Below the pieces are notes generated by a model that saw only the letters and a list, made by a program, of their open reading frames with translations, searched no databases and was not told the origin of the DNA. Positions 1 to 7,374 of a stretch of DNA of 13,105 nt are shown here, in pieces. This DNA is from DAOTEJ01 sp035454085 (GTDB lineage: Bacteria > Pseudomonadota > Gammaproteobacteria > Burkholderiales > Burkholderiaceae_F): the NCBI GenBank assembly GCA_035454085.1, contig DAOTEJ010000073.1:1-13105 (forward strand), in the 5' to 3' direction. A program made the position numbers and the translations under genes. Position 1 is the stretch's first letter. Each line of letters starts with the position of its first letter.

Positions 1-53
1 ATACCGGCCTGTCACGCCGGGGGTCGCGGGTTCGAGTCCCGTCCACTCCGCCA
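1..53 (+). tRNA. tRNA-Asp(GUC), 3' part, 5' end outside the window
   Basis: This is the 3' two thirds of an aspartate tRNA. The anticodon stem pairs 4-8 with 16-20 around a seven-base loop, and the anticodon GTC is at 11-13. The T stem pairs 26-30 with 38-42 around TTCGAGT. The 3' acceptor strand is 43-49, the discriminator G is at 50, and CCA is genome-encoded at 51-53. The acceptor 5' strand and D arm lie before the window. Discriminator G with a GTC anticodon fits tRNA-Asp. A terminator follows directly, so this is probably the last gene of its transcript. Confidence 0.96.
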
Positions 54-62
54 GTCTCAAGC

Positions 63-89
63 AAAAGGCGAACTCTGGTTCGCCTTTTT
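63..89 (+). terminator. Rho-independent terminator after tRNA-Asp
   Basis: There is a perfect 11-bp stem, 63-73 (AAAAGGCGAAC) with 78-88 (GTTCGCCTTTT), a four-base loop TCTG, and a T run ending at 89. It lies 10 bases after the tRNA CCA end and should end the tRNA transcript. The 68 bases from 90 to 157 hold the ppiD leader. I see a ribosome binding site there but no convincing promoter. Confidence 0.92.
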
Positions 90-143
90 GTTTGTGCTGT
101 CGTCCCGGCACCAAGCGACTTCCGTTCACGCTCCTATCCGTAC

Positions 144-147
144 GAGG
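144..147 (+). promoter_or_regulatory. Ribosome binding site deciding the ppiD start
   Basis: GAGG lies 10 bases before the ATG at 158. No comparable site precedes the upstream in-frame start at 92, which would also begin next to the terminator T run and push the membrane anchor inward. Confidence 0.6.
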
Positions 148-157
148 CGACCCCGCC

Positions 158-2065
158 ATGCTCGACGCCTTCCGAACCCACCGCCGCTGGCTGATGTTCT
201 TCCTGCTGGTGCTGGTGTTTCCCTCCTTCGTGGTCACGGGCATCTACAGCTACAACCGCTTCATGGGCGACGATCAGGCCATCGCCCGAGTGGGCGACCT
301 GCAGGTGAGCGCACAAGAGTTCGAACTCGCGCGCCGCGAGCAGGCCGATCGTCTGCGCCAGTCGCAGGGCGACGCCTTCGACATGAAGCAACTCGACACG
401 CCCGAGGCGCGCGCCGCCATCCTCGAGCGCCTGCTGGTCGAGCGCGCACTCGCGCGCGAGGCGGTCAAGGACAATCTGGTGGTGAGCGACGCGGAGGCCG
501 TGGCACTGATCAAGGCCGCGCCGCCGTTCCAGCGTGACGGCAAGTTCGACCCGGCCGCGTACCAGGCCTTCCTGGTGGGACGCGGCCGTGGCGACCAGCA
601 GTTCGTCGAGGAGGTCCGCCAGGACCTGATGCGCCAGAAGCTCATCGACGCGGTGGGCTCGACCGCGATCGTCCCCAAGGCGCTGCAGGAGCGGGTGCGC
701 GCGCTGCTCGAAGAGTCGCGCGAGGTGCGCGAGATCGTGTTCCGGCCGGAAGACTTCCTGGCACGCGCCACGGTCAGCGACGAGGCGATGAAGGCCTACT
801 ACGAGCAGAACAAGGCGAGGTTCGAGACGCCCGAGACGATCAAGGTCGAGTACCTCGTGCTCACGCCCGAGTCACTGGGCGGCCAGGCGGCGCCCACCGA
901 CGCCGAACTGCGCGCGTTCTACGAGCAGAACAAGGCGCGCTTCGGTGCCGAGGAACAGCGCCGGGCGAGCCACATCCTGATCGCGCCGGAGGGCGGCGAC
1001 AAGGCTGCAGCCAAGGCACGAGCCGCCGAATTGGCCACGCGCTTGCGCGCCAACCCGGCGGAGTTCGCCAAGGCCGCGCAGCAGTACTCCAAGGACCCCG
1101 GCTCGGCAGCCAATGGCGGCGATCTCGGCGTGGTGGCGCGCGGCACCATGGTCAAGCCCTTCGAGGACGCCGTCTTCAAGCTCAAGGCCGACGAGATCAG
1201 CGACCCCGTCGAGACCGAGTTTGGATTTCACGTCATCCGCTTGACGGAATTGCGTCCCGCCCAGGCCAAGCCCTTCGACGAGGTCAAGGCAGAGATCGCG
1301 CGCGAGCTCGCCGTCCAGGCCGGCCAGAAGCGCTTCGCCGAGGCGGCCGACCAGTTCACCAACACGGTGTTCGAGCAGGCCGATTCGCTGGCGCCCGCGG
1401 CCGACAAGTTCAAGCTCAAGGCCCAGGTGGTCGATGGCGTCACTCGCCAGGGAGCCGCTGGTGTCAAGGAACTCTCGCCCCGCCTGATCGAGGCGCTGTT
1501 CGCCGAGGAGGCGCTGCGCGGCAAGCGCAACACCCAGGCCATCGAGGTCGCCCCCAACACCCTCGTGTCGGCGCGCGTGCTCGAGCACCGGCCCGCGGCG
1601 GTGCGCAGCTTCGACGAAGTCAGGCCCCAGGTCGAGGCTGCGCTGCGCCGCGAGGAAGCGGCCCGGCTTGCCAAGGCCGCGGGCGAGGCGCGGCTCGCCG
1701 AGCTCGCGAAGTCGCCCAGCGAGGCGGGCTTCGGCCCGGTGGTCGCGATCTCGCGCGCCAATGCGCAGGGCCGGCCGCCGGTGCTCGTCAATGCCGTGAT
1801 GCGTCCCGCAGCCGACAAGCTGCCCGCCACCATCGGCACCGAGTTGCCCGGCGGTCTCTTCGTGGTGAGCCGCGTGCTCACCTCCAAGCTGCCCACCGCA
1901 GCCAACGAGCAGGCGCGCCAGGAACAGTCGCGCGCCCTGGAGCAGATCACCGCCAACGCCGATGACCTGGCCTACATCAGTGGCGTGAAGCAGCGTCAGA
2001 AGGTGGTCGTGCTCAAGCCCGAGTACCAGGCGCCCGCAACGCCGGCCGCGCCCGCTGCCAAGTAG
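158..2065 (+). CDS. ppiD: PpiD-like peptidylprolyl isomerase / periplasmic folding chaperone, membrane anchored
   Basis: This 635-residue protein has the layout of PpiD. Residues 1-10 are short and basic (FRTHRR), followed by one membrane span at about 11-31, so the rest lies in the periplasm. A SurA-N/PpiD-like chaperone region covers about 35-210. A parvulin (PpiC-type) rotamase domain covers about 265-365, opening at SHILI (His272) and closing at FGFHVIRL (His358). A long charged C-terminal region follows. PpiD proteins fold newly exported proteins near the SecYEG exit; that is family knowledge. An open frame extends upstream to 92, but the ATG at 158 is preferred because GAGG sits at 144-147 and the membrane anchor starts right after it. 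Whether the parvulin domain is catalytically active cannot be told here; several PpiD proteins have weak or no isomerase activity. The segment 213-262 contains a 40-residue internal repeat. It converges with mnmH, 66 bases away. Confidence 0.94.
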   Translation: MLDAFRTHRRWLMFFLLVLVFPSFVVTGIYSYNRFMGDDQAIARVGDLQVSAQEFELARREQADRLRQSQGDAFDMKQLDTPEARAAILERLLVERALAREAVKDNLVVSDAEAVALIKAAPPFQRDGKFDPAAYQAFLVGRGRGDQQFVEEVRQDLMRQKLIDAVGSTAIVPKALQERVRALLEESREVREIVFRPEDFLARATVSDEAMKAYYEQNKARFETPETIKVEYLVLTPESLGGQAAPTDAELRAFYEQNKARFGAEEQRRASHILIAPEGGDKAAAKARAAELATRLRANPAEFAKAAQQYSKDPGSAANGGDLGVVARGTMVKPFEDAVFKLKADEISDPVETEFGFHVIRLTELRPAQAKPFDEVKAEIARELAVQAGQKRFAEAADQFTNTVFEQADSLAPAADKFKLKAQVVDGVTRQGAAGVKELSPRLIEALFAEEALRGKRNTQAIEVAPNTLVSARVLEHRPAAVRSFDEVRPQVEAALRREEAARLAKAAGEARLAELAKSPSEAGFGPVVAISRANAQGRPPVLVNAVMRPAADKLPATIGTELPGGLFVVSRVLTSKLPTAANEQARQEQSRALEQITANADDLAYISGVKQRQKVVVLKPEYQAPATPAAPAAK

Positions 2066-2076
2066 GGTCCCGGGGG

Positions 2077-2096
2077 CTCGGCGCGCTGCGCGCGAG
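2077..2096. other. GC-rich hairpin between convergent ppiD and mnmH
   Basis: In the 66-base convergent gap, 2077-2085 can pair with 2089-2096 around CTG, with one bulged G. There is no T run on either side, so it is not a canonical intrinsic terminator. It may slow RNA polymerase from either side, or it may simply reflect the high GC content. Confidence 0.3.
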
Positions 2097-2131
2097 TTGG
2101 TGCGTCGTCCGCTCTGCGCGGGCGCGGGCCA

Positions 2132-3217
2132 TCAGGACGCGGCTGTGGCGCCCAGGCCCTGCGCGGCAAGCAGGGCCGCCGCTGCGGCGGCGTAGGCCGC
2201 GGCATCCGCGCGGTCGAGCGGCAAGGGCAAAGCCTGATCGAGCTGGGCGAAGTTGCGCCGGATCGACCGCCGGTAGGCCGTGTCGTAGTGCTCGGCAAGC
2301 AGCCGGCCGACGAGCTGCTCCCACTGTCCGGCGCGCGCCTGCGCCTTCCACTGCGCGATGCGCTCGTGGCCGTGCATGTCGGTCAGGCAGTCGAGCTGGG
2401 CGCATAGCGCCTCGGGCTCGGCCTCGTAGTGACCGTACTCCTCGCGCAGCAGGCGCACGCGTTCGGCCTGCGCAAGCTCCAGCGCCACGCAGGGCGCGGC
2501 ACGCATGCACTCGATCAGCCGCTCGGGCACGCGCAGATCGCCCACCTTGCGGCTCTCGCTCTCGACGAACACCGGGCGGGCCGGATCGAAGCCGCGCAGT
2601 GCCGTCCAGACGCGCGACTCGAACAGCTTCTGCGAGGGCTGCGGCTGGCTTGGCAATCCGCCCAGCACCGAGCCGCGATGCTCGGCCAGCGCCTCGAGGT
2701 CCAGCACCTGCGCGCCGGCCTCGGCCAGCGCGCGCAGCAGTCGGCTCTTGCCACTGCCGGTGGGCCCAACGATCACGCGCCACGCAAACTTCGCCGGCAA
2801 CTGGGCGAGCTCGGCCAGCACGGCGTGCCGATACGCCTTGTAGCCGCCCTCGAGCCGGCGCACCCGCCAGCCCACCTGCTGCATCACCGTGGTGAGCGAG
2901 CCGGAACGCGAACCGCCGCGCCAGCAATACACCAAGGGCCGCCACTCGCGCGGCATATCGGCGAAGCGCTGTTCGAGCAGGGCAGCGATGTTGCGCGCCA
3001 CTAGCGCCGCGCCCAGGCGGCGCGCCTCGAAGGGCGAGGCCTGAACGTGCAGGGTGCCCACGCGGGCGCGCTCGGCGTCGTCGAGCACCGGGCAGTTGAT
3101 CGCGCCGGGCAGGTGGTCCTCGGCGAACTCGCTGGCCGAGCGCACGTCGACGATCGCGTCGAACTCGCCCAGGCGCGCGAGCGCCTCGTCGATGGCGATG
3201 CCGCTGTAGTCGGCCAT
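2132..3217 (-). CDS. mnmH: tRNA 2-selenouridine synthase (rhodanese + P-loop)
   Basis: This 361-residue protein is close to the 364 of E. coli MnmH (SelU/YbbB). The N-terminal rhodanese domain covers about 1-130: IVDVRSASEF at 22-31 and the active-site loop YCWRGGSRSGS with Cys98. A P-loop domain begins with GPTGSGKS at 151-158. MnmH replaces sulfur by selenium in 2-thiouridine at the wobble position of Lys, Glu and Gln tRNAs, using selenophosphate from SelD, through a geranylated intermediate. It starts three bases after the tesA stop (TAGCCCATG) with no clear ribosome binding site, so translation is probably coupled to tesA. The join of a lipid esterase to a tRNA-modifying enzyme looks positional rather than functional. 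No selD is present in the window. Confidence 0.95.
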   Translation of the reverse strand: MADYSGIAIDEALARLGEFDAIVDVRSASEFAEDHLPGAINCPVLDDAERARVGTLHVQASPFEARRLGAALVARNIAALLEQRFADMPREWRPLVYCWRGGSRSGSLTTVMQQVGWRVRRLEGGYKAYRHAVLAELAQLPAKFAWRVIVGPTGSGKSRLLRALAEAGAQVLDLEALAEHRGSVLGGLPSQPQPSQKLFESRVWTALRGFDPARPVFVESESRKVGDLRVPERLIECMRAAPCVALELAQAERVRLLREEYGHYEAEPEALCAQLDCLTDMHGHERIAQWKAQARAGQWEQLVGRLLAEHYDTAYRRSIRRNFAQLDQALPLPLDRADAAAYAAAAAALLAAQGLGATAAS

Positions 3218-3220
3218 GGG

Positions 3221-3886
3221 CTAGCGGCGTGCGCCCAGCAGCGGCGCAAGGCCCGGCCACACATTGGCCAGCATGCGCGGCTGCGCGCGCTCGTTGGGGT
3301 GGATTCGGTCGGTCTGAAAGTAGCTCAGGTCCTCGCCGAAGCCCTCGAGCAGGAAAGGCACCAGCGCCGCCTTGCGCTCCTTGGCCACGGCGGCAAACAC
3401 GGCGTGGAAGCGCTCGGCGTATTCGCGTCCGTAGTTGGGCGGCACACGCACTCCGACGATCAGCACGCGCGCACCGGCCTGCTGCGCAGCGGCGCTCATG
3501 GCCTCGAGGTTGTCGCGCAGCGTGCTCAGGGAAAGTCCGCGCAGCCCGTCGTTGGCGCCCAGCTCGATGATCACGACCGCAGGTCGGTGCTGGGCCAGCA
3601 GGGCAGGCAGGCGCGTGCGCCCGCCCGCGGAGGTCTCGCCCGAGATGCTGGCGTTCACGACCCTATACTCGCGCTTGCCCTCGGCGAGCCTGCGCTCCAG
3701 AAGTTTCACCCAGCCGGTGTCGCGCGGCAGGCCGTACTCGGCCGAGAGACTGTCGCCGAGCACCAGGATGACGGGCGCGGCCGCCAGCGCAGGGGTCGTG
3801 CAGGCGAGCGCCAGAGCAAGCGCGAGCAAGCGGCGCCACCAGCGCGCAAACCAAAGCGAAACGGGATGTATGGACGTGAAGGACAA
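3221..3886 (-). CDS. tesA: TesA-type SGNH esterase / lysophospholipase, exported
   Basis: This is an SGNH (GDSL) hydrolase like E. coli TesA, a periplasmic thioesterase I/protease I/lysophospholipase L1. With the TTG start at 3886 it has 221 residues (E. coli 208). The signal peptide has WWRR, a leucine/alanine core at 20-28 and a likely cleavage after ALA (33-35). Catalytic blocks are GDSLS with Ser46, ISGETSAGG with Gly83, ELGANDGLRG with Asn112, and TDRIHPN with Asp193 and His196. The spacing matches TesA. Start choice is uncertain: no ATG lies close to the signal peptide, and an ATG at 3973 would overlap the divergent ATPase gene by 104 bases. TTG at 3886 overlaps it by 17. Cys29 follows LALA, but Leu at -2 does not fit a lipobox, so a lipoprotein is less likely. 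In E. coli tesA is also divergent from ybbA. Confidence 0.88.
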   Translation of the reverse strand: MSFTSIHPVSLWFARWWRRLLALALALACTTPALAAAPVILVLGDSLSAEYGLPRDTGWVKLLERRLAEGKREYRVVNASISGETSAGGRTRLPALLAQHRPAVVIIELGANDGLRGLSLSTLRDNLEAMSAAAQQAGARVLIVGVRVPPNYGREYAERFHAVFAAVAKERKAALVPFLLEGFGEDLSYFQTDRIHPNERAQPRMLANVWPGLAPLLGARR

Positions 3887-4562
3887 GACGGCGGTCGAGG
3901 CCAGGAGCCTCGGCAAGGTGGTGCGGGACGCCACGGGCACGCTGACGATTTTGGATGATATCAATCTCGCCATTTCCGCCGGCGAGACGGTGGCCATCGT
4001 CGGCGCCTCGGGCTCGGGCAAGTCCACGCTGCTCGGACTGCTCGCCGGCCTGGACGTGCCCACGCACGGCGCGGTGCACCTGTTCGGCACCGACCTGTTC
4101 GCGCTCGACGAGGACGGCCGCGCCCGGCTGCGTGCCGAGAAGCTCGGCTTCGTGTTCCAGTCGTTTCAGCTGTTGCCTCACCTGACCGCGCTGGAAAACG
4201 TGCTGCTGCCCATGGAACTGGCCGGAGTGGCGCCGGGCGACGAGTCGCCCGAGCGCGCGGCACGCGCCATGCTCGAGCGCGTCGGTCTGGGCGCACGGCT
4301 CGGCCACACGCCCAAGACCCTGTCGGGCGGCGAGCAGCAGCGCGTGGCGCTGGCGCGCGCCTTCGTGATGCAGCCGCCGCTGCTGCTGGCCGACGAGCCC
4401 ACCGGCAGTCTCGACGCGCACACCGGCGACGCGGTGATGGAACTGATGTTCGAGCTCAACCGCGAGCGCGGCTCGACACTCGTGCTGGTCACCCACGATC
4501 TGAAGATCGCCGCGCGCTGCGGCCGCCGCGTCCAATTGGACGCGGGCCGCGTGATCGCCTAG
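3870..4562 (+). CDS. ybbA: YbbA/LolD-type ABC transporter ATPase, no permease beside it
   Basis: This 230-residue ATPase belongs to the MacB/LolD/FtsE-like group. Walker A GASGSGKST is at 45-53. The Q-loop lies in VFQSFQLLPHL. The signature LSGGEQQ is at 151-157, Walker B LLLADEP at 171-177 (Asp175, Glu176), and the H-loop His209 is in LVTHD. All catalytic residues are intact. Its position divergent from tesA matches E. coli ybbA, so YbbA is the best name; LolD is the main alternative. In E. coli, ybbA is followed by the large permease ybbP, and the two are thought to work with TesA. Here the next gene is nnr on the other strand, so the permease must be encoded elsewhere or replaced. The stop codon overlaps the nnr stop in one CTAG. 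The ribosome binding site is weak. Confidence 0.92.
   Translation: MDVKDKTAVEARSLGKVVRDATGTLTILDDINLAISAGETVAIVGASGSGKSTLLGLLAGLDVPTHGAVHLFGTDLFALDEDGRARLRAEKLGFVFQSFQLLPHLTALENVLLPMELAGVAPGDESPERAARAMLERVGLGARLGHTPKTLSGGEQQRVALARAFVMQPPLLLADEPTGSLDAHTGDAVMELMFELNRERGSTLVLVTHDLKIAARCGRRVQLDAGRVIA
3946..3976 (-). promoter_or_regulatory. AT-rich patch in ybbA, possible tesA promoter
   Basis: These 31 bases contain only 12 G/C, in a gene that is otherwise strongly GC-rich. They use ATT, TTG, GAT and AAT codons avoided nearby. On the minus strand the patch carries TATCAT (3960-3955) as a -10-like hexamer, about 60-70 bases before the proposed tesA start. I found no good -35, so this is an inference from composition and position. 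Confidence 0.28.
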
Positions 4563-6013
4563 CCGGCCGCGCGCAGCTCGGACAGCAACGCGGCGGCGCG
4601 GGGCGCGACCGCCCCCGCCACCAGCCCGGCCTCGATGCCTTCGCCCGCGCGGCCATGCAGCCAGACCGCGGCCAGCGTCGCGGGGAGCCACTCGTAGCCC
4701 TGAGCCAGCAGCGCCCCGAGCATGCCGGCAAGCGCGTCGCCGGTCCCGGCGGTGGCCAGCGCCGGGCCGCCGGTGGGGTTGATCCACGCGCGCCCACTGG
4801 CTAGAGCGGTCACGCTGCCCGCGCCCTTGAGCACGACGGCGGCGCCGGTGGCCAGCGCCAGTTCGCGCGCCGCGGCAACGCGATCGGCCTGGACCTCGGC
4901 CGTCGAGCGGCGCAACAGCCGGGCCGCCTCGAGCGGATGCGGGGTCAGAACGGTGATCGCGCGCCGGGCCAGCAGGCGGGCCTGCAGGTCCTCGTCGGCG
5001 GCGATCAGATTGAGTGCGTCGGCGTCGAGCACCAGTGGCACCGGCCGTTCGAGGGCGGCTTCCAGTCGGCCCAGTGCCGCAGCGTCCTGGCCCAGGCCGC
5101 AGCCCAGCACGATGGCCTGTAAGTCCTCGAGCTGCGCCATGGGTCGGAACATGAGCTCGGGCTGCAGCGGGTCGCAGGCCCAGGCCGGAGCGTCCAGGCA
5201 GTCGACGAACACGCGTCCCGCGCCCAGATGCAAGGCTGCCCGCGCGGCGATCAGCGCCGCGCCGGCCATGCCCTGCGCCCCGCCCACCACCACACAATTG
5301 CCAAAGCGGCCCTTGTGCGAGTTGCGCGAGCGGCGCGCGCACACCCAACTGAAGTCCGCGGGCTCGACCAGATTGAGCGGGGTCAGGGGCAGCGACACGG
5401 CAAGATCGGCGACCTCGACCCGGCCCGCGGCATCGGGCCCGTCGGCGGTGTGCAGGCCGGGCTTGGCGGCGATGAAGCTCAGGGTCGCGTCGGCGCGCAC
5501 TCCCGCCACGCCGCCGACCCAGGTGCCGCGCTCGGCGTCCAGGCCGCTAGGCAGGTCAAGCGCGAGCCGGCGCGCGTGGCGCTCGTTGATCCACTGGGCC
5601 GCATCAAGGTAGTCGCCCGTCAGCGAACGGCTCAGGCCGATGCCCAGGAGCGCGTCGATCACCAGGGCGGCGCGCGGCGCGGCATGGCAATCGTCGAGCA
5701 CGACATGACCTGAGGCGCGCCAGGCCGACCATGCCGCCCGGGCGTCCGCCGTCGTGGGCTCGCTCGCACCGATCAGCACGCAGGCCACGCTGTAGCCGCG
5801 CTCGGCCAGCAGGCGTGCGGCCACGAAGCCGTCGCCGCCGTTGTTTCCCGCTCCGCACACCACCGTGACCGCGTTGCCTGGGGCCAGTTCACGCTGCACC
5901 CACTGGGCGACGGCCTCGCCGGCGCGGTGCATCAGTGTGCCGGCCGGAAGATCACGCGCCGCGCGCGCCTCGGCGGCGCGCAACTCGGTGAGCGTGGGCA
6001 GGGGCAGAGCCAT
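4559..6013 (-). CDS. nnr: Bifunctional NAD(P)H-hydrate epimerase / ADP-dependent dehydratase
   Basis: Nnr (YjeF) repairs hydrated NADH and NADPH: the N-terminal domain epimerises R- and S-NAD(P)HX, and the C-terminal domain dehydrates S-NAD(P)HX using ADP. All 484 residues fit the family. The epimerase half (1 to about 215) has AGNNGGDG at 55-62, VIDALLGIG with Asp120, and LDLPSGLDA at 152-160. The dehydratase half (about 225-484) has KGRFGN at 234-239, TPHP at 357-360, LKGAG at 395-399, and AGTGDALAG at 422-430 with catalytic Asp426. The ATG at 6013 is 44 bases after the dadA-like stop, so it is probably the last gene of that minus-strand series. A weak AGAG lies upstream. Its stop shares CTAG with the convergent ybbA stop. 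Confidence 0.96.
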   Translation of the reverse strand: MALPLPTLTELRAAEARAARDLPAGTLMHRAGEAVAQWVQRELAPGNAVTVVCGAGNNGGDGFVAARLLAERGYSVACVLIGASEPTTADARAAWSAWRASGHVVLDDCHAAPRAALVIDALLGIGLSRSLTGDYLDAAQWINERHARRLALDLPSGLDAERGTWVGGVAGVRADATLSFIAAKPGLHTADGPDAAGRVEVADLAVSLPLTPLNLVEPADFSWVCARRSRNSHKGRFGNCVVVGGAQGMAGAALIAARAALHLGAGRVFVDCLDAPAWACDPLQPELMFRPMAQLEDLQAIVLGCGLGQDAAALGRLEAALERPVPLVLDADALNLIAADEDLQARLLARRAITVLTPHPLEAARLLRRSTAEVQADRVAAARELALATGAAVVLKGAGSVTALASGRAWINPTGGPALATAGTGDALAGMLGALLAQGYEWLPATLAAVWLHGRAGEGIEAGLVAGAVAPRAAALLSELRAAG

Positions 6014-6057
6014 GACGCGACTCTAGGCCAAGCGCCGGACGCCGTGTTGAGCGCGGT

Positions 6058-7311
6058 CTAGCGCCCGGCGTAGCGCTCGATCGTCAGGCCCTCGAGGTCG
6101 ATCTCGGGCTTGCGCCCGGCGATGAGGTCGCTCACCACGCGCGCCGAACCGGCTGCCATGCCCCAACCGGTGCCGCCGTGGCCGAGGTTCAGGTAGAGCC
6201 CTTTCACCGGGCTCGCGCCCAGGACCGGCGGGCCGTCGGGCAGCATGGGACGCGCACCCACCCAATAGCGGGCAAGGCGCCACGAGGCGGCGTAAGGCAG
6301 CCACTCGCGGCCGGCGGTGAGCAGGGTCGCCAGGGCAGATTCGCGCAACTCGAGCTCGGGCGAGCCGATCTCGGCGGTGCCCGCCAGGCGCAGGCGGTTG
6401 CCCAGGCGCGTGATCACCACCTTGTAGGTCTCGTCCACCAGCGCCAGGAAGGGCGCCTGGTCGAGCGCGCCGATCGGCACGGTGGCCGAGTAGCCCTTCA
6501 CCGGATACAGCGGCAGGCGGATGCCGTGCGGCTTGAGCAGGGTGACGCTGTCCACGCCGGCGGCCACCACCACCGCGTCTGCGGCAATCTCGCCCGCGCC
6601 GGTCCTGACCCCCTGGATCGCACCGCCCGCCACGAGCAGGCGCTCGACCCCGGTGTCGAAGCGGAAGTCCACGCCCGCCGCGGCGGCAAGGTCCTTGAGC
6701 TGGTGCGCGAAGAAGGCGCAGTTGCCGGTCTCGTCCTCGGGCAGGTACAGGCCGCCGGCCAGCGGCGCGCCGGGGTGGATCGCGGCCTCGCGCGCCCGGC
6801 ATTGCTCGGCGTCGAGCAGCGCGTGCGGCACGCCCGACTCGGTGAGCAGCTTGAGCGTGGGCTGCACGCCCTCGATCTCGCGCGCGGTGCGGAACAGTTG
6901 CAGCACGCCGGTCGACTGCTCGTATTCGAGCGCGTGGCGGGTGCGCAGCATGCGCATCTCGTCGCGGCTGTAGTAGGCCAGACGCTGCATGCGCGCGCGG
7001 TTGCGCAGGTAGCGATCGAGCGTGCATTCCGACCAGAAGCGAAGCAGCCAGCGCCACTGCGCCAGGCTCAGCCGCGGGCGCAGCACCAGGGGGGAATGCT
7101 CGCGGAACAGATAGCGCAGGGCCTTGCCGCGCATGCCCGGCGCGGCCCAAGGAGAGGCATAGGCCGGCGCGACGAATCCGCCGTTGGCGAAGCTGGTCTC
7201 CTGAGCGACCCCACCGCGCCGCTCGACGACCGTGACCTCGAACCCCGCGCGACGCAGGTAATAGGCGCTCGTGACGCCCACGATGCCTGCGCCCACCACG
7301 ACGACGTGCAT
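6058..7311 (-). CDS. dadA: DadA-like FAD-dependent D-amino acid dehydrogenase
   Basis: This 417-residue flavoprotein of the DAO family (E. coli DadA is 432) has the FAD dinucleotide-binding fold at its start: VVGAGIVG with Gly7, Gly9 and Gly12, and acidic Glu30 at the end of the second strand. The C-terminal FAD-contact motif LGHGGTGWGMAAGSA is at 376-390. DadA enzymes oxidise D-amino acids to 2-oxo acids at the membrane, passing electrons to quinone. The ATG at 7311 is chosen because the FAD motif should begin at once; an upstream in-frame ATG at 7341 adds ten residues. AAGAAG precedes 7311. It lies 63 bases after dctM, so it may be co-transcribed with the TRAP genes. No alanine racemase gene adjoins it. 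A secondary-amine oxidase (for example sarcosine or proline-like substrates) is an alternative, since the DAO family cannot be split by eye. Confidence 0.88.
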   Translation of the reverse strand: MHVVVVGAGIVGVTSAYYLRRAGFEVTVVERRGGVAQETSFANGGFVAPAYASPWAAPGMRGKALRYLFREHSPLVLRPRLSLAQWRWLLRFWSECTLDRYLRNRARMQRLAYYSRDEMRMLRTRHALEYEQSTGVLQLFRTAREIEGVQPTLKLLTESGVPHALLDAEQCRAREAAIHPGAPLAGGLYLPEDETGNCAFFAHQLKDLAAAAGVDFRFDTGVERLLVAGGAIQGVRTGAGEIAADAVVVAAGVDSVTLLKPHGIRLPLYPVKGYSATVPIGALDQAPFLALVDETYKVVITRLGNRLRLAGTAEIGSPELELRESALATLLTAGREWLPYAASWRLARYWVGARPMLPDGPPVLGASPVKGLYLNLGHGGTGWGMAAGSARVVSDLIAGRKPEIDLEGLTIERYAGR

Positions 7312-7340
7312 GTCTTCTTCTTGATTACTGGCTCGCCGCA

Positions 7341-7346
7341 ATTGTA
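7341..7346 (-). promoter_or_regulatory. Possible -10 of a dadA-proximal promoter
   Basis: The minus strand reads TACAAT here (five of six consensus bases), in the gap between dctM and dadA, with the start codon about 30 bases on. The upstream region is GC-rich and shows no recognisable -35. It may give dadA and nnr expression independent of the TRAP genes. Confidence 0.25.
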
Positions 7347-7374
7347 GCGAGGCCGAGCGCGCCGCCTGCCGCCT

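Noticed and set aside
92..157. Longer N-terminus for ppiD starting at 92
   Set aside because: It would begin just after the terminator, has no ribosome binding site, and adds 22 residues before a membrane anchor that starts well at 158.
2066..2131. Bidirectional terminator between ppiD and mnmH
   Set aside because: A hairpin can be drawn, but neither strand has a T run, so an intrinsic terminator cannot be claimed.
3663..5348. 561-codon minus-strand open frame across tesA, ybbA and nnr
   Set aside because: It crosses three well-supported genes out of frame and has no domain; GC-rich DNA has few stop codons.
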